A DNA stretch of 64,000 nt from Photorhabdus luminescens subsp. luminescens (GCF_001083805.1 NZ_JXSK01000009.1:124001-188000); one strand, 5' to 3'; positions 30,518 to 41,437 are shown, counted from the stretch's first letter. Notes: generated by a model from the sequence alone, not told the origin. Numbers and translations are program-made.

Positions 30518-31327
30518 CTAATACTGACAATGACGGCAAAAGAAAGTACTGCGCTGCCCAAGCTTAATACTCTCTATTTTTTCACCACAAATTCGGCATG
30601 GTTCTCCTGCTCTACCATAAACAAACAATTCCTGAGCAAAATAGCCCGGTTTACCATCAGATTGCAGGAAATCCCTGAGTGTCGTACCACCCTGCTCAAT
30701 CGATCGTTGTAGAACCTTCTTAATCGTTTCCGCCAGTAAATTGGCTTCACGCTCAGTTAAAGTATGCGCGGGACGATCGGGCTGAATATGGGCAGTAAAC
30801 AACGCTTCATTCGCATAGATATTACCGACTCCAACAACTAATTTGTTATCCATTAGCCAGGGCTTAATCAAGGTTTTCTTCTTACTTGATCGGGCGTAAA
30901 GATAAGAACCATGAAAATCATCAGAAAGCGGCTCCGGCCCCAAATGAGCTAATACCGAGCACCGTTCGAGATCATCGCTCCATAACCACGCCCCAAATCG
31001 TCTGGGATCGGTATAACGCAAAACCTTACCATCTGCCATCACTAAATCCACATGATCGTGTTTCTCCGCAGGGCGTTCTTCCGGCAAGATACGTAAACTA
31101 CCCGACATCCCCAAATGGACAATAATCCAACCCTTTGCCAGTTCAACCAGCAAATATTTGGCCCGGCGTTGAATGCTAAGCACAAGCTGATCACTCAACT
31201 TCATAATTTCTTCCGCCACCGGCCAGCGTAGCCGGCTATTCCTGACTACCGCATACTGGATTACATTCCCTACCAGATGTGGCTCTATTCCCCGCCGGCT
31301 GGTTTCTACTTCTGGTAGTTCTGGCAT
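30518..31327 (-). CDS. mutM: Formamidopyrimidine-DNA glycosylase
   Basis: 269 residues, the E. coli length, starting at [18 protein letters not shown] because the processed N-terminal Pro is the catalytic nucleophile and Glu the partner; upstream in-frame codons must be excluded. It removes 8-oxoguanine. [14 protein letters not shown] and NIYANEALF are conserved, and the C-terminal zinc finger is CRICG to CRHCQ. In E. coli mutM follows rpmBG; here about 6 kb of LPS genes separate them, so it needs its own promoter. Confidence 0.97.
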   Translation of the reverse strand: MPELPEVETSRRGIEPHLVGNVIQYAVVRNSRLRWPVAEEIMKLSDQLVLSIQRRAKYLLVELAKGWIIVHLGMSGSLRILPEERPAEKHDHVDLVMADGKVLRYTDPRRFGAWLWSDDLERCSVLAHLGPEPLSDDFHGSYLYARSSKKKTLIKPWLMDNKLVVGVGNIYANEALFTAHIQPDRPAHTLTEREANLLAETIKKVLQRSIEQGGTTLRDFLQSDGKPGYFAQELFVYGRAGEPCRICGEKIESIKLGQRSTFFCRHCQY

Positions 31328-31440
31328 GGTAATAACTCCTAAATATGTATATTGTTTCAACTCTATTGCATCTGAGCAGATTAAGATAATCTTTTCATGT
31401 ATTATTTCCAACCAAACTCAACAGAAACGAAAGCAGATTG

Positions 31441-32664
31441 ATGAATATGTTTAATATTAGAAGTCGTGATAAAAGATCATTATGGAATTTATCCATCATT
31501 GGGATTTATATAGCCCTTGTTTATCTGCCTGATATAACGAGATATAAAAATCTGGTTATCGTGCTTATTGGCATTACAGCACTAACCTATCTGGTGACAG
31601 ATTTCCGCCAAGTGATGCGTTCCATACGTAGTTCACTGTTTCTATCCATCATGTTATTCCTCGTAGCAATGTTCTATTCAGTAGCGATTTCCGTCGATCC
31701 CGCATTGAGTTTTCAAGAGATGAATAAACCCATATTGAATGGACTGTTATTGTTCAGTTTTACTTTTCCTGTCGTACTGTACAAAGAAAATAAAGAAAGT
31801 ATTGCCAAGATGATTCTGTACTCATTTGCCATTGGTATGCTGGCAATATGCCTAACTGATATTGGTAAATACATTATTAACTACAATAAAGGTGAAATGC
31901 CTTTTACCAACTTCAATCACCGAGAATTTTCTTACGGCTTTATTTTCTATTTTCCGGTCTTACTTTGTACTTGGGCATTGTGGAAGAAACATACCTTAGT
32001 GAGTTGGCTAATACTGTTTGTTGCTTCCGCTATCAGCCTGTTTTTGTTATTAGGCACCTTAGCTCGTGGCGCTTGGGTCGCCGTTGCCGTCATCACTGCT
32101 TTTATCATCATTATTAATCGGGAATGGAAGCTGACCATAATAGCGAGTTTAATCCTTAGTTTTTCAGTTGCACTTTCTCACACTACAATAATAGCTAATG
32201 AAAATACTAAATTACTATTTTGGAAGCTGACTCAAACTGATAGCAGTCATCGTTATCAAAATGGCACCCAAGGGGCTGCTCTTGAGTTGATTCTAGAAAA
32301 CCCAATTAAAGGCTATGGTTATGGCAATAAAGTCTATCATAAGGTCTACAATGAACGCGCTGTTGACTATCCAGACTGGATATATCGCACATCCATCGGC
32401 CCCCATAATATCTTTCTGGCACTCTGGTTTGCCGGTGGAATCATTGGCTTGATGACTACTTTACTGATGACCTTCTCAGCACTGTATACGGGTAGCCATA
32501 TTATTAGCCGTAACAATGGCGTAATAAAGCAAGCCAGTATTATTCTACTAACCGGATTTATCGGATTGTTTATTGTCCGAGGAGCCTTTGAAAATACCTA
32601 TATCAATGAAATAGGTATTCTATTTGGCCTGATGATTGCTCTATATAAGCAGAAAAACGATTAA
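31441..32664 (+). CDS. waaL: O-antigen ligase
   Basis: About 407 residues and some ten to twelve membrane helices, of the Wzy/WaaL O-antigen ligase family. The large periplasmic loop at about residues 250-310 (TDSSHRYQNGTQGAALELILENPIKGYGYG) holds the conserved Arg/His residues and PHNIFLALWFAGGI follows. It joins undecaprenyl-linked O-antigen to the lipid A-core. It starts at ATG 31441; a TTG at 31438 is an in-frame alternative. It is divergent from mutM and convergent with the next glycosyltransferase. Confidence 0.85.
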   Translation: MNMFNIRSRDKRSLWNLSIIGIYIALVYLPDITRYKNLVIVLIGITALTYLVTDFRQVMRSIRSSLFLSIMLFLVAMFYSVAISVDPALSFQEMNKPILNGLLLFSFTFPVVLYKENKESIAKMILYSFAIGMLAICLTDIGKYIINYNKGEMPFTNFNHREFSYGFIFYFPVLLCTWALWKKHTLVSWLILFVASAISLFLLLGTLARGAWVAVAVITAFIIIINREWKLTIIASLILSFSVALSHTTIIANENTKLLFWKLTQTDSSHRYQNGTQGAALELILENPIKGYGYGNKVYHKVYNERAVDYPDWIYRTSIGPHNIFLALWFAGGIIGLMTTLLMTFSALYTGSHIISRNNGVIKQASIILLTGFIGLFIVRGAFENTYINEIGILFGLMIALYKQKND

Positions 32665-32697
32665 TCAGACATCTCGGCTATATTATCAAACCGATTA

Positions 32698-33873
32698 TTA
32701 TGCAGAAATATCCTTCGATATTGTCTGCATAATAAGCTTCGCTCGCTGTTCCCAATTAAAACGCTCTGTCACCAACATTTTTGCATAACTGACTTGTGAC
32801 CTAGCTTTTCCTGGATTATCTCTTATTAACTGAATCTGTCGAGCAAAACTCTCTGCATTTTCACTGTCAGCAAAACTGACCGCACTTTCATCAACTACAT
32901 CACGAATCGAAGGAAAATCGGAGATAACCACAGGCTTATCCATCGCCATATATTCAAATAGTTTCAGTGGCGAAGTATAACGACTGCCAATGCTGGTTTT
33001 AGTTAATGGCAACAGGCAAATATCATTATCTGCAATTATCTGAAAACGTAATTTAGGTTGAATAAACCCAAGAAAATTAACTTTATCGCCAACCCCCATT
33101 TGCTGAGCAATCTGCCGCAATTGCTGAATTTGCCCTGATTCACCACCAGCAATATTCAATACTGCATTTTCAAGGTAAGCCATCGCTTTGATCGCCGTCG
33201 GAACACCTTTCCAACGATGCAAACTGCCCAAATAAAGGATCTGGGTTGGTAATTCAGCGTCGTCTGGCGCATGTTTATTTAATGACATCGATTCGACTGC
33301 CAGCATATCCACACCGTCTGGCGCAATAACTATTGGCGTGTTGACATTATATTCACTAATAATATCGTCACAGAGTAACGACGTCAGAACGAAAATAATC
33401 CTGGACTGACGATAAACAAAGTGTTCAATTTCTCTCAACTTCTGATATTTACGCTGGTTTTTATTTTCACTTAAATCATGCGATTCCTTAAATGACTGGG
33501 CAAAAATCTCATGACTTTCAAAAAACAGCGGAATTTCTGGATGTTCACATAATAAATACTTTGCCATTTTCAGATTACGAGTAAAAATGGCATCTACCTC
33601 ATTTTTCTTCAACCAATGGGAAACCTGGAAATAGAACATTTTTTGGGTATTGAATGGAAAATACCATTTACGCCGAATATTGCGTAAAGATACCAGTCTA
33701 ACTGATGGTGATAATGAACGCCCCAGTATCTCCTCTGCGGTATTTTTACCTTCCGGCGTAACCAGATATATGCTAGCTCCCTGGCGAGCAAACGCATCAA
33801 CATTCTGCAAAATTTGCAATGATGCTACCCGATAATCAGGAACCGGATAGGGATCAATATAGGCAATCTTCAT
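32698..33873 (-). CDS. Glycosyltransferase family 4 (LPS outer core)
   Basis: 391 residues. MKIAYIDPYPVPDYRVASLQ opens the acceptor domain; QILYLGSLHRWKGVPTAIKA begins the donor domain and IGSRYTSPLKLFEYMAMDKPVVI is the donor site. The start codon region overlaps the upstream gene by 20 bases. It is one of four clustered transferases beside waaL that most likely build the outer core. Substrates cannot be assigned. Confidence 0.8.
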   Translation of the reverse strand: MKIAYIDPYPVPDYRVASLQILQNVDAFARQGASIYLVTPEGKNTAEEILGRSLSPSVRLVSLRNIRRKWYFPFNTQKMFYFQVSHWLKKNEVDAIFTRNLKMAKYLLCEHPEIPLFFESHEIFAQSFKESHDLSENKNQRKYQKLREIEHFVYRQSRIIFVLTSLLCDDIISEYNVNTPIVIAPDGVDMLAVESMSLNKHAPDDAELPTQILYLGSLHRWKGVPTAIKAMAYLENAVLNIAGGESGQIQQLRQIAQQMGVGDKVNFLGFIQPKLRFQIIADNDICLLPLTKTSIGSRYTSPLKLFEYMAMDKPVVISDFPSIRDVVDESAVSFADSENAESFARQIQLIRDNPGKARSQVSYAKMLVTERFNWEQRAKLIMQTISKDISA

Positions 33874-34972
33874 TATTTATCGCTTTCAGTAAACGATTTG
33901 CCGAATGCTCCCAGGTATACATTGTTTCAATCCGTTGACGAGCCGCTTTTCCCATTTCTTGCCCCCTGTCTGGTTGAGACAATAAAAAATTAACCGCATC
34001 GGCAATTGCTGAAGCATCTCCCGGCGTGACCAAAATGCCCGAATTACTTTCGTTACCGACAACTTCGGGTATGCCTCCGATATAACTGGCAATAACCGGT
34101 CTGCCACACGCCATCGCTTCCGCAATCGTAATCCCAAACGCTTCGTCACCAATACTTGGAAAAATCCCCGCATCACCAGCAGCATAATATTCAGGCAACT
34201 GATCATGCCCTACCGGTGGATGGAAGATGACCTGTTTTTCCAGCCGCAGTGTCGCAACCCGCTTTTCCAGGCGTTGCAGATCTTCACCCGCCCCGATAAT
34301 CAGCAACTTAACATCTTTATCCTGTAGCTGAGCCACTGCCTCAATAGCCACATGCATGCCTTTCCAACCAACCAACCGCCCGGCAAAGGTCAGCAGAAAT
34401 GTTTTATCACTGATCCCAAGACGAGTTCTGACAGAAGAGTCTATTGGCCTAAATTTATTAATATCAACACCGTTGTAAATCACCTGCGGAAATTGTTTAA
34501 AATGGTGTTGAATCTGCCAGGCATTAAAATGGCTGCACGCCACCCAAGCTGAAATTCGCTTACTTAGCTTTCTGTCACCCTTGAAAAAACTGGTGCCGCC
34601 GCTCATATAGCAAAATTTAGTACGACTCTCTTTTGGCATCATTCGAGGCCAGAAAAAATCAAATGGCTTGGTCAGAATAATCCAGTCAAAATCTTCAGCA
34701 ACAACCGTATCATGAGCATGGCGAGCAAATGAGTAGCGTTCAATAATACGCTGAAAACGCCGACCAATATTAATCACTTTCTCTCTGGGAATGAATGGAA
34801 AAGTATGAATCTGAATTACCCTTCCATTGAGTTCTGGCTGGACATCACCCTTCCCACCAAAAATATGGATCTCATGACCGGCATCAGTCAACGCTTTCGC
34901 AAGTTCCCAGACTGCCGTCTGAATACCACCGTAAGACATCGTTACCGTGACATCAACCAAACCTATTTTCAT
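33854..34972 (-). CDS. Glycosyltransferase family 4 (LPS outer core)
   Basis: 372 residues. MSYGGIQTAVWELAKALTDA is the GGI loop of the acceptor domain, LLTFAGRLVGWKGMHVAIEA the start of the donor domain, and FPSIGDEAFGITIAEAMACGRPVIAS the E-x7-E site, an unusually complete GT4 pattern. It overlaps neighbours by 20 bases on both sides, so the three genes 32698-35975 form one operon. Substrate unknown. Confidence 0.85.
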   Translation of the reverse strand: MKIGLVDVTVTMSYGGIQTAVWELAKALTDAGHEIHIFGGKGDVQPELNGRVIQIHTFPFIPREKVINIGRRFQRIIERYSFARHAHDTVVAEDFDWIILTKPFDFFWPRMMPKESRTKFCYMSGGTSFFKGDRKLSKRISAWVACSHFNAWQIQHHFKQFPQVIYNGVDINKFRPIDSSVRTRLGISDKTFLLTFAGRLVGWKGMHVAIEAVAQLQDKDVKLLIIGAGEDLQRLEKRVATLRLEKQVIFHPPVGHDQLPEYYAAGDAGIFPSIGDEAFGITIAEAMACGRPVIASYIGGIPEVVGNESNSGILVTPGDASAIADAVNFLLSQPDRGQEMGKAARQRIETMYTWEHSANRLLKAINNEDCLY

Positions 34973-35975
34973 CTTTTTTTCCTGACGACGTAGTTTCTAG
35001 TAACTTTTGCGTTGCCTGCCAGACTTGTTCAACAGATATTGCAGACATCGAGTCTTTACGTGTGGCTTGCATATAGTGAACCGGATGTTCAATAACCGCC
35101 AAATGTGAATGCTGTTGAGGCGCTAAAAAGCAGCCAGGGTGAAAACTATGATACATAGCAACCATCGGGATACCCAAAGCACCGGCTAAGTGTGTCGGCC
35201 CTGTATCAACACCAACATATAAATCAAGTCTACTCATTATTGCTGCATTCTGTCGCATTGTTAGTCTACCAACCAATGAAGTACACTTTTCAGCCCCTAA
35301 TCTTTTCGCCAGTGACTGTGCAGTAATTTTGCCGTCAGTACTGCCTAATAACATAATATGCGACTGGGGATAACGGCTATAAATGTGTTGCGCTAATTGG
35401 TAAAAATGTTCAACCGGCCAATCACGATAAGCTTTTGCCGGGAAACTTTGTAACTGAAAACCAATCAGGAGTTTATTCTCTAAATGATACTGCCGCATAA
35501 AACTATCGGCAAAATGTAACTCCTTTTCACTAACACAATAATTCAACCGCCAGTCACTTACCTCAACATCTACCGCACCAGCAAGCATGGCCCGTTCCTG
35601 TTGAGCAGGCATCAACACCTTTGGCTTTTCCACAGTCAGCCAATCAGGTTGCAACGTGGACTTATCTGAAAATGAAACTGTTAAGCGCGATTTACGTTTT
35701 GCGTACTGCAATAAAGGTTTATCGTCACTATATACTAAAGCCAGATCATAATGTTTACGGGTAAACCAACCACACCATTTTGCCTTACCTTTCGAAAAAG
35801 CAGTCAATTTATTGATATCATTTATATTTTCAAGGATTTGTTTAGTCCTTTTATGAGCCATAACATCAATATTCGCACCAGGCCATTTCTGCTTTAAAGC
35901 ACGAATCACCGGTGTTACCAATAAGGTATCACCGAAACGTGCTACAACAATGACCAGAATATTCTTGATCTGCAT
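34953..35975 (-). CDS. Heptosyltransferase family 9 protein (LPS core)
   Basis: 340 residues, GT9. NILVIVVARFGDTLLVTPVI resembles the WaaQ/WaaF N-terminus; LLIGFQLQSFPAKAYRDWPV is the donor strand and LYVGVDTGPTHLAGALGIPMVA the conserved C-terminal site. It is a fourth heptosyltransferase-like gene beside waaC, waaF and waaQ, so it may add an outer-core or side-branch heptose. The assignment to a linkage is open. Confidence 0.85.
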   Translation of the reverse strand: MQIKNILVIVVARFGDTLLVTPVIRALKQKWPGANIDVMAHKRTKQILENINDINKLTAFSKGKAKWCGWFTRKHYDLALVYSDDKPLLQYAKRKSRLTVSFSDKSTLQPDWLTVEKPKVLMPAQQERAMLAGAVDVEVSDWRLNYCVSEKELHFADSFMRQYHLENKLLIGFQLQSFPAKAYRDWPVEHFYQLAQHIYSRYPQSHIMLLGSTDGKITAQSLAKRLGAEKCTSLVGRLTMRQNAAIMSRLDLYVGVDTGPTHLAGALGIPMVAMYHSFHPGCFLAPQQHSHLAVIEHPVHYMQATRKDSMSAISVEQVWQATQKLLETTSSGKKDENRFG

Positions 35976-36163
35976 AAGACAATTATCTAATTAATCTGCT
36001 ATAAAATTCAACAAAATATACAAAAAAAACATTTTTGCATACAATTGATCGCAATAGGGTGATTTAACTAATAATCAACTTCAAAGTGATTTAATATCAA
36101 TAAGTTGATATTACCCAAAACCATAAACCAAAGAATAAGGACCAGAATAAATCTTAAAAAATG

Positions 36164-37285
36164 TTAACGTTTTTTACCTTTAATGCTGTGAAAAAAGATA
36201 TTTTCCATTTTATCCAACATATTATCTATGCCAAATAAAGCCATTGCCCGCTTTAATGAACAATGACCGAATTGCAAGCGCAGTTCATTATTATGCATCA
36301 ACAAATCTAAACTTTTCGTCAATAACTCTGTATTTCTGGGTTCCACGATATAACCCGTTTCACCATCAACTACCGCTTCGGCAATTGCACCAACAGAGGT
36401 TGATACAACAGGTATCCCACACGCCATTGCTTGCATAATGCCTTGTGGCACGCCTTCATTACCAAAAGAAGGTAATGCAAATAAATCCATCGCATTCAAG
36501 CAATCAGGCACATCCTGACGGTTGCCTAAAAAAATGACGCTGTTTGACAAACCTTCTCGCTTTACTAATGGTTCCAATGATTTACGTTGTGGACCATCAC
36601 CAACAAACAAAAGTTGCCAATCAGGATATTTCTGGTGCAAAACTTTCCAGCTTTCTAACAGATAGCGATGCCCTTTCCAGGTTCTCATGGTCGCTACGAC
36701 ACCTAATGTCGGTTTATCTTGAATTCCAATCCGCTGACGGCAAACTTTCTTATCTTCTGGTCGGAAACGATCTAAATCGATGCCGGTGGGCACTGATGTC
36801 ATATGTTGTAATGGATAATGATTATTGGTGTGCAGATATTGGCGTAGTTTTTCACCGGTAGTCGCAATATGTCGGCATGCTCTCAGATACAACCAACGGG
36901 TTGATATTGAATGAGAAACATGGGTAGAAACATGCCTGGTTCTGACCATTGGCGGCATATGCCTTAACGTCGTGCAAGCCGCAGCAACCAACCATGCATC
37001 TGTCGAGCTATGTGTATTAATAACGTCAAATTGACGGCCTTCTTTTTTCAACCAATGACGCATAGCAAGAAAGCAGGACAGCCGCTTTTTCTCAATAGGC
37101 AGAGCTACTGCCGGCACACCATAAGATTTTGCTTCACGGTAGATATTCGAACCAGGACAACAGACAATAACCACGTTGTGTCCACGTTTTATCATTCCTT
37201 GGGATTCCGTCAGAACACGAATTTCCTGACCACCCCAACCACAAGAAGATTCCGTATGTAAAATATTTAGTTTTTCTTTAGCCAT
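36164..37285 (-). CDS. Glycosyltransferase family 4 (LPS core)
   Basis: 373 residues. LNILHTESSCGWGGQEIRVL is the acceptor-domain opening, TLGVVATMRTWKGHRYLLES the donor-domain start, and LFALPSFGNEGVPQGIMQAMACGIPVVST the donor site. It is separated from the three-gene operon downstream by 188 bases of AT-rich sequence, which may hold a second promoter. Strong acceptor loop WGGQE suggests a sugar-lipid acceptor; the sugar is unknown. Confidence 0.83.
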   Translation of the reverse strand: MAKEKLNILHTESSCGWGGQEIRVLTESQGMIKRGHNVVIVCCPGSNIYREAKSYGVPAVALPIEKKRLSCFLAMRHWLKKEGRQFDVINTHSSTDAWLVAAACTTLRHMPPMVRTRHVSTHVSHSISTRWLYLRACRHIATTGEKLRQYLHTNNHYPLQHMTSVPTGIDLDRFRPEDKKVCRQRIGIQDKPTLGVVATMRTWKGHRYLLESWKVLHQKYPDWQLLFVGDGPQRKSLEPLVKREGLSNSVIFLGNRQDVPDCLNAMDLFALPSFGNEGVPQGIMQAMACGIPVVSTSVGAIAEAVVDGETGYIVEPRNTELLTKSLDLLMHNNELRLQFGHCSLKRAMALFGIDNMLDKMENIFFHSIKGKKR

Positions 37286-37414
37286 TTCGGTTTCATATCC
37301 AGCCTACCGGAAGGCGCTAGTATAGCGAAACAACATCTTACGTCTACGAATAACAGGATATATATGAAATGCAGAGAAGAATCAGTGAATATCTGTTAAA
37401 ACTTTTCAGACAAC

Positions 37415-37441
37415 AAAAAACCCGGCCTAGGCCGGGTTTTT
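37415..37441. terminator. Rho-independent terminator after rpmG
   Basis: CCCGGCC-TA-GGCCGGG (37421-37436) flanked by A6 and T5 makes a strong hairpin readable in both directions. It lies 19 bases past the rpmG stop on the minus strand and insulates the ribosomal operon from the glycosyltransferases. Confidence 0.85.
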
Positions 37442-37459
37442 ATCAAATCAACCAAAATT

Positions 37460-37630
<171 letters not shown>

Positions 37631-37638
37631 TCAGCTCC

Positions 37639-37896
<258 letters not shown>

Positions 37897-37941
37897 TCAG
37901 CTCGAGCTTTGTATTGGGTATGGCCGCCTCGTCAGGCTTAG

Positions 37942-38008
37942 GAGCCCATCTCAGCAAATTCTACTGAAAAGACTCACATTTACTCAGAAAATGTGCTGAG
38001 ATAGGCTC
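37942..38008. repeat. Long imperfect hairpin upstream of rpmB
   Basis: GAGCCCATCTCAGCA (37942-37956) pairs with TGCTGAGATAGGCTC (37994-38008) over 15 bp with one mismatch, loop about 37 bases. A second small hairpin, AAGATCC (38086-38092) with GGATCTT (38097-38103), follows near the radC stop and may terminate radC. The larger one may be an mRNA leader structure or a small dispersed repeat. Confidence 0.6.
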
Positions 38009-38115
38009 TTCTCGCCAAACCAAAGATCCTCAAAGGTGGCGTAGTATACGCCCTCAATCGCTGACGCTCAAGTCCCGCACAACCAAAGATCCACAAGGAT
38101 CTTGAAAAAGTTAGC

Positions 38116-38808
38116 TTAAATCCATCCTCGCTCAGCAAATGAGACACAACATTGCCGGCCAATAACCAGATGATCCAGCACTTTTACACCAACCAAATTA
38201 CAGGCATCAATCACTTTATCTGTAACAATCTTATCTGCCAAACTTGGCTCTGCATGACCTGATGGATGATTATGAGCCAAAATAACGGATGAAGCATTCA
38301 CCTTTATCGCTGATCGGACAATTTCACGAGGATGAACTTCAACTTTATTAATTGTGCCTTTAAACATCTCCTCATGACAGATGACTCTATTTTGATTATT
38401 GAGAAACAACACAACAAATATTTCCCGATCACGCCCCGATAATAGGTTTTGCAAATACTCTTGAGTCACGCTTGGACTACTCATAATATCCTCATGCATG
38501 AACTGGCTGGAAAAAAAACGCTTTGCCAGTTCTGCGATAGCCTGCAATTGTGCATACTTGGCTAATCCCATTCCTTTATGAGAACAAAAAGTGTCATAAT
38601 CAGCAGAGAGTAAATGGTACAAAGAGCCAAATTCTTTCAGTAGAAATTCAGCCATTCGTAAAACAGGCAGTCCTCTGGTCCCGGTACGCAAAAAAATAGC
38701 CAGTAATTCAGCATCTGTCAGAGACACCGAACCATAAGCCAACAATTTTTCTCTGGGAGCTAAATTTGAATATATTTCTCCTGTATTTTCAGCGATATCA
38801 ACTCCCAT
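38116..38808 (-). CDS. radC: RadC-family JAB-domain protein
   Basis: 230 residues. An N-terminal helix-hairpin-helix part ([33 protein letters not shown]) precedes a JAMM/JAB metalloprotease-like domain with the motif [20 protein letters not shown] and conserved Glu earlier. The original DNA-repair role of RadC was retracted for E. coli, so the reaction is unknown. It lies in its conserved place between rpmB and the divergent coaBC. Confidence 0.95.
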   Translation of the reverse strand: MGVDIAENTGEIYSNLAPREKLLAYGSVSLTDAELLAIFLRTGTRGLPVLRMAEFLLKEFGSLYHLLSADYDTFCSHKGMGLAKYAQLQAIAELAKRFFSSQFMHEDIMSSPSVTQEYLQNLLSGRDREIFVVLFLNNQNRVICHEEMFKGTINKVEVHPREIVRSAIKVNASSVILAHNHPSGHAEPSLADKIVTDKVIDACNLVGVKVLDHLVIGRQCCVSFAERGWI

Positions 38809-39005
38809 ATATTCATCTCCCTGTTCTATTTCACCTGATACGAACAGTATTCCATGCCTTGAATATAAGGGCGAATATCATATTCAAGAGCTGCGTAGCC
38901 GCTCGCAAACTTATTCTTTTTTACCATCAAAGCTCAGACTCTGCTCAACTCTGTAATCTCTTGTGATAAAATCTTGGCCCCTTGCAACTTAATATTCGGA
39001 CAATC

Positions 39006-40223
39006 ATGATGGCAGGACTTTCCGGCAAACAGATTGTGCTCGGTATCAGCGGAGGGATAGCCGCTTACAAAACTCCCGAGCTGGTACGTCGCCTGCGCGA
39101 TCGCGGCGCACAAGTACGTGTAGTAATGACACCAGCAGCAGAAGCGTTTATTACACCAATGACGTTGCAGGCGGTTTCTGGTTATCCCGTGTCTGATGAC
39201 TTGTTAGATCCGGCAGCAGAAGCGGCGATGGGGCATATTGAGCTTGGCAAGTGGGCCGATCTGATTATTCTCGCCCCCGCTACCGCTGATTTACTGGCTC
39301 GCTTGGTAGTCGGTATGGCAAATGACCTCGTGACAACGGTCTGTTTGGCCTCCCCAGCCCCAATTGCCGCAGTGCCCGCAATGAATCAACAAATGTTTCG
39401 AGCTCAAGCAACACAACATAATCTCAAACATCTTGAAGAACGAGGCGTTCTCCTGTGGGGACCGGACAATGGCAGCCAAGCTTGTGGTGACGTTGGCCCC
39501 GGCAGAATGCTAGATCCCTTGGCGATTGTCGAACTCGCTGAGCAACATTTTCAAACCAATCGGGACTTAGCTCACCTAAAACTTGCTATCACCGCTGGAC
39601 CAACCCGAGAAGCACTAGATCCCGTCCGCTTTATCAGCAACCACAGCTCCGGCAAAATGGGGTTTGCTATCGCCCAAGCTGCGGCAACACGTGGTGCGGA
39701 AGTCACCCTTATCACTGGTCCCGTTAATTTACCGACACCACCGGGAGTCAAACGAATCGACGTCACCAGCGCCCTGGAAATGAATGAACAAGTACAGGCA
39801 GTTGCGGGTTCACAGAATATCTTCATTGGTTGTGCTGCGGTTGCAGACTATCGCGCGAAACAGATTGCCGAAGAAAAAATTAAAAAACAGGGTGATGAGA
39901 TCACTTTTACCCTGATAAAAAACCCGGATATTGTTGCCAATGTAGCAGCAATGCAGGAAAACCGCCCTTTTGTGGTTGGATTTGCGGCTGAAACCCAGAA
40001 TGTGGAAGAATACGCACGAAAAAAACTGAACCAAAAACATTTGGATCTGATTTGTGCAAATGATGTATCCCTTACCGGCCACGGCTTTAACAGTGATACT
40101 AATGCATTACATTTGTTCTGGCATGAGGGAGAAATCCGTTTACCTCATAGTAATAAGTTATTACTTAGCCACCATTTATTAGACGAGATAGTCAAACGCT
40201 ATGATGAAAAAAATCGACGTTAA
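39006..40223 (+). CDS. coaBC: Bifunctional phosphopantothenoylcysteine decarboxylase/synthetase
   Basis: 405 residues (403 or 404 if the ATG at 39009 is used; a GGA precedes both). The N-terminal CoaC flavoprotein half has [40 protein letters not shown] and PAMNQQMF with the active-site Asn; the C-terminal CoaB half has [20 protein letters not shown] and NPDIVANVA. It performs two steps of CoA synthesis. The 3' end overlaps dut by 23 bases. Confidence 0.97.
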   Translation: MMAGLSGKQIVLGISGGIAAYKTPELVRRLRDRGAQVRVVMTPAAEAFITPMTLQAVSGYPVSDDLLDPAAEAAMGHIELGKWADLIILAPATADLLARLVVGMANDLVTTVCLASPAPIAAVPAMNQQMFRAQATQHNLKHLEERGVLLWGPDNGSQACGDVGPGRMLDPLAIVELAEQHFQTNRDLAHLKLAITAGPTREALDPVRFISNHSSGKMGFAIAQAAATRGAEVTLITGPVNLPTPPGVKRIDVTSALEMNEQVQAVAGSQNIFIGCAAVADYRAKQIAEEKIKKQGDEITFTLIKNPDIVANVAAMQENRPFVVGFAAETQNVEEYARKKLNQKHLDLICANDVSLTGHGFNSDTNALHLFWHEGEIRLPHSNKLLLSHHLLDEIVKRYDEKNRR

Positions 40224-40659
40224 AATTCTTGACCCACGTATCGGGAGGGAATTTCCTTTGCCAACTTACGCCACGCCAGGCTCCGCCGGTTTAGATTTGC
40301 GGGCTTGCCTGGACAATGCGGTAGAACTGGCTCCAGGCCAAACAGAACTGCTGCCAACCGGGCTTGCTATTCACATTGGCGATGAACAATTGGCAGCCGT
40401 TATTCTGCCTCGTTCAGGTCTTGGACATAAACATGGCGTCGTTCTGGGTAATCTTGTGGGGTTGATTGATTCTGATTACCAAGGTCAGCTAATGGTTTCC
40501 GTCTGGAATCGTGGTGATAAAACTTTCACTATCCAGCCAGGAGAACGTATTGCTCAGATGGTTTTTGTACCCGTCGTCCAGGCTGAATTCAATCTGGTAG
40601 AAGATTTTGAAACCAGCGAAAGAGGCAGCGGTGGTTTTGGTCATTCCGGTCGCCAATAA
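40201..40659 (+). CDS. dut: Deoxyuridine 5'-triphosphate nucleotidohydrolase
   Basis: 152 residues, a homotrimeric dUTPase. All five motifs are visible: [46 protein letters not shown] and [10 protein letters not shown] at the C-terminus. It starts inside the end of coaBC, so translation is coupled. It supplies dUMP and keeps uracil out of DNA. Confidence 0.97.
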   Translation: MMKKIDVKILDPRIGREFPLPTYATPGSAGLDLRACLDNAVELAPGQTELLPTGLAIHIGDEQLAAVILPRSGLGHKHGVVLGNLVGLIDSDYQGQLMVSVWNRGDKTFTIQPGERIAQMVFVPVVQAEFNLVEDFETSERGSGGFGHSGRQ

Positions 40660-40777
40660 ATCTCTGTAAAACCTAAAACCATTTAACCCATTATCATATT
40701 CTTTGCTCAAAACCCCGTTGAGCAAAGAATTACTGATTTTATTTGTTTTGCTGTTCTTAACAAAGGTCTTGTCAGAC

Positions 40778-41377
40778 ATGGCAGAAAACGAAAATACGAA
40801 GAAAAGAAACAGGCGCGAGGAGATCTTGCAGGCGCTGGCGCATATGTTGCAATCCAGTGATGGCAGCCATCGAATCACTACCGCTAAACTGGCCGCCAAC
40901 GTGGGCGTTTCCGAAGCTGCCCTATACCGGCACTTTCCTAGTAAAACCCGGATGTTTGACAGCTTAATTGAGTTCATTGAAGACTCATTAATTTCACGGA
41001 TTAACCTGATTCTGCAAGACGAGAAAGATACCACGGCTCGTATTCGCCTGATATTGATCCTGATTCTGGGTTTTTCAGAAAAAAATCCCGGTCTGACCCG
41101 CATCATGACAGGCCATGCTCTCATGTTTGAACAAAACCGGCTGCAAGGGCGCATAAATCAGTTATTTGAACGAATTGAAGTACAGATCCGTCAAGTTTTA
41201 AAAGAGAAAAAATTACGTGATGGGCAAGGTTTCAGTTATGATGAGTCGTTATTAGCTTCTCAGTTACTCGCATTTTGTGAAGGGATGCTATCACGTTTTG
41301 TACGCTCTGAGTTCCACTATCGTCCAACACAGGAATTTGAAGCGCGCTGGCCATTATTATTGGCTCAGTTACAATAA
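40778..41377 (+). CDS. slmA: Nucleoid occlusion factor SlmA
   Basis: 199 residues from [20 protein letters not shown] after an AAGG box; an in-frame start 75 bases upstream is unlike the family. TetR-type helix-turn-helix ([20 protein letters not shown]) and a C-terminal FtsZ-interacting domain. It binds chromosomal SBS sites and blocks FtsZ assembly over the nucleoid. Conserved position between dut and pyrE. Confidence 0.97.
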   Translation: MAENENTKKRNRREEILQALAHMLQSSDGSHRITTAKLAANVGVSEAALYRHFPSKTRMFDSLIEFIEDSLISRINLILQDEKDTTARIRLILILILGFSEKNPGLTRIMTGHALMFEQNRLQGRINQLFERIEVQIRQVLKEKKLRDGQGFSYDESLLASQLLAFCEGMLSRFVRSEFHYRPTQEFEARWPLLLAQLQ

Positions 41378-41396
41378 GTTATTCTACTACTCACCC

Positions 41397-41425
41397 CGCC
41401 CGTTATTGGGCGAGGGCTTTTTTTT
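41397..41425 (+). terminator. Rho-independent terminator after slmA
   Basis: CGCCC-GTTATT-GGGCG (41397-41412) followed by a T8 tract (41418-41425) between the convergent slmA and pyrE. Confidence 0.8.
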
Positions 41426-41437
41426 GAAGCTTATCTA

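Noticed and set aside
40489-41154. 221-codon minus-strand frame opposite dut and slmA
   Set aside because: It lies across two well-identified genes on the other strand and has no family features.
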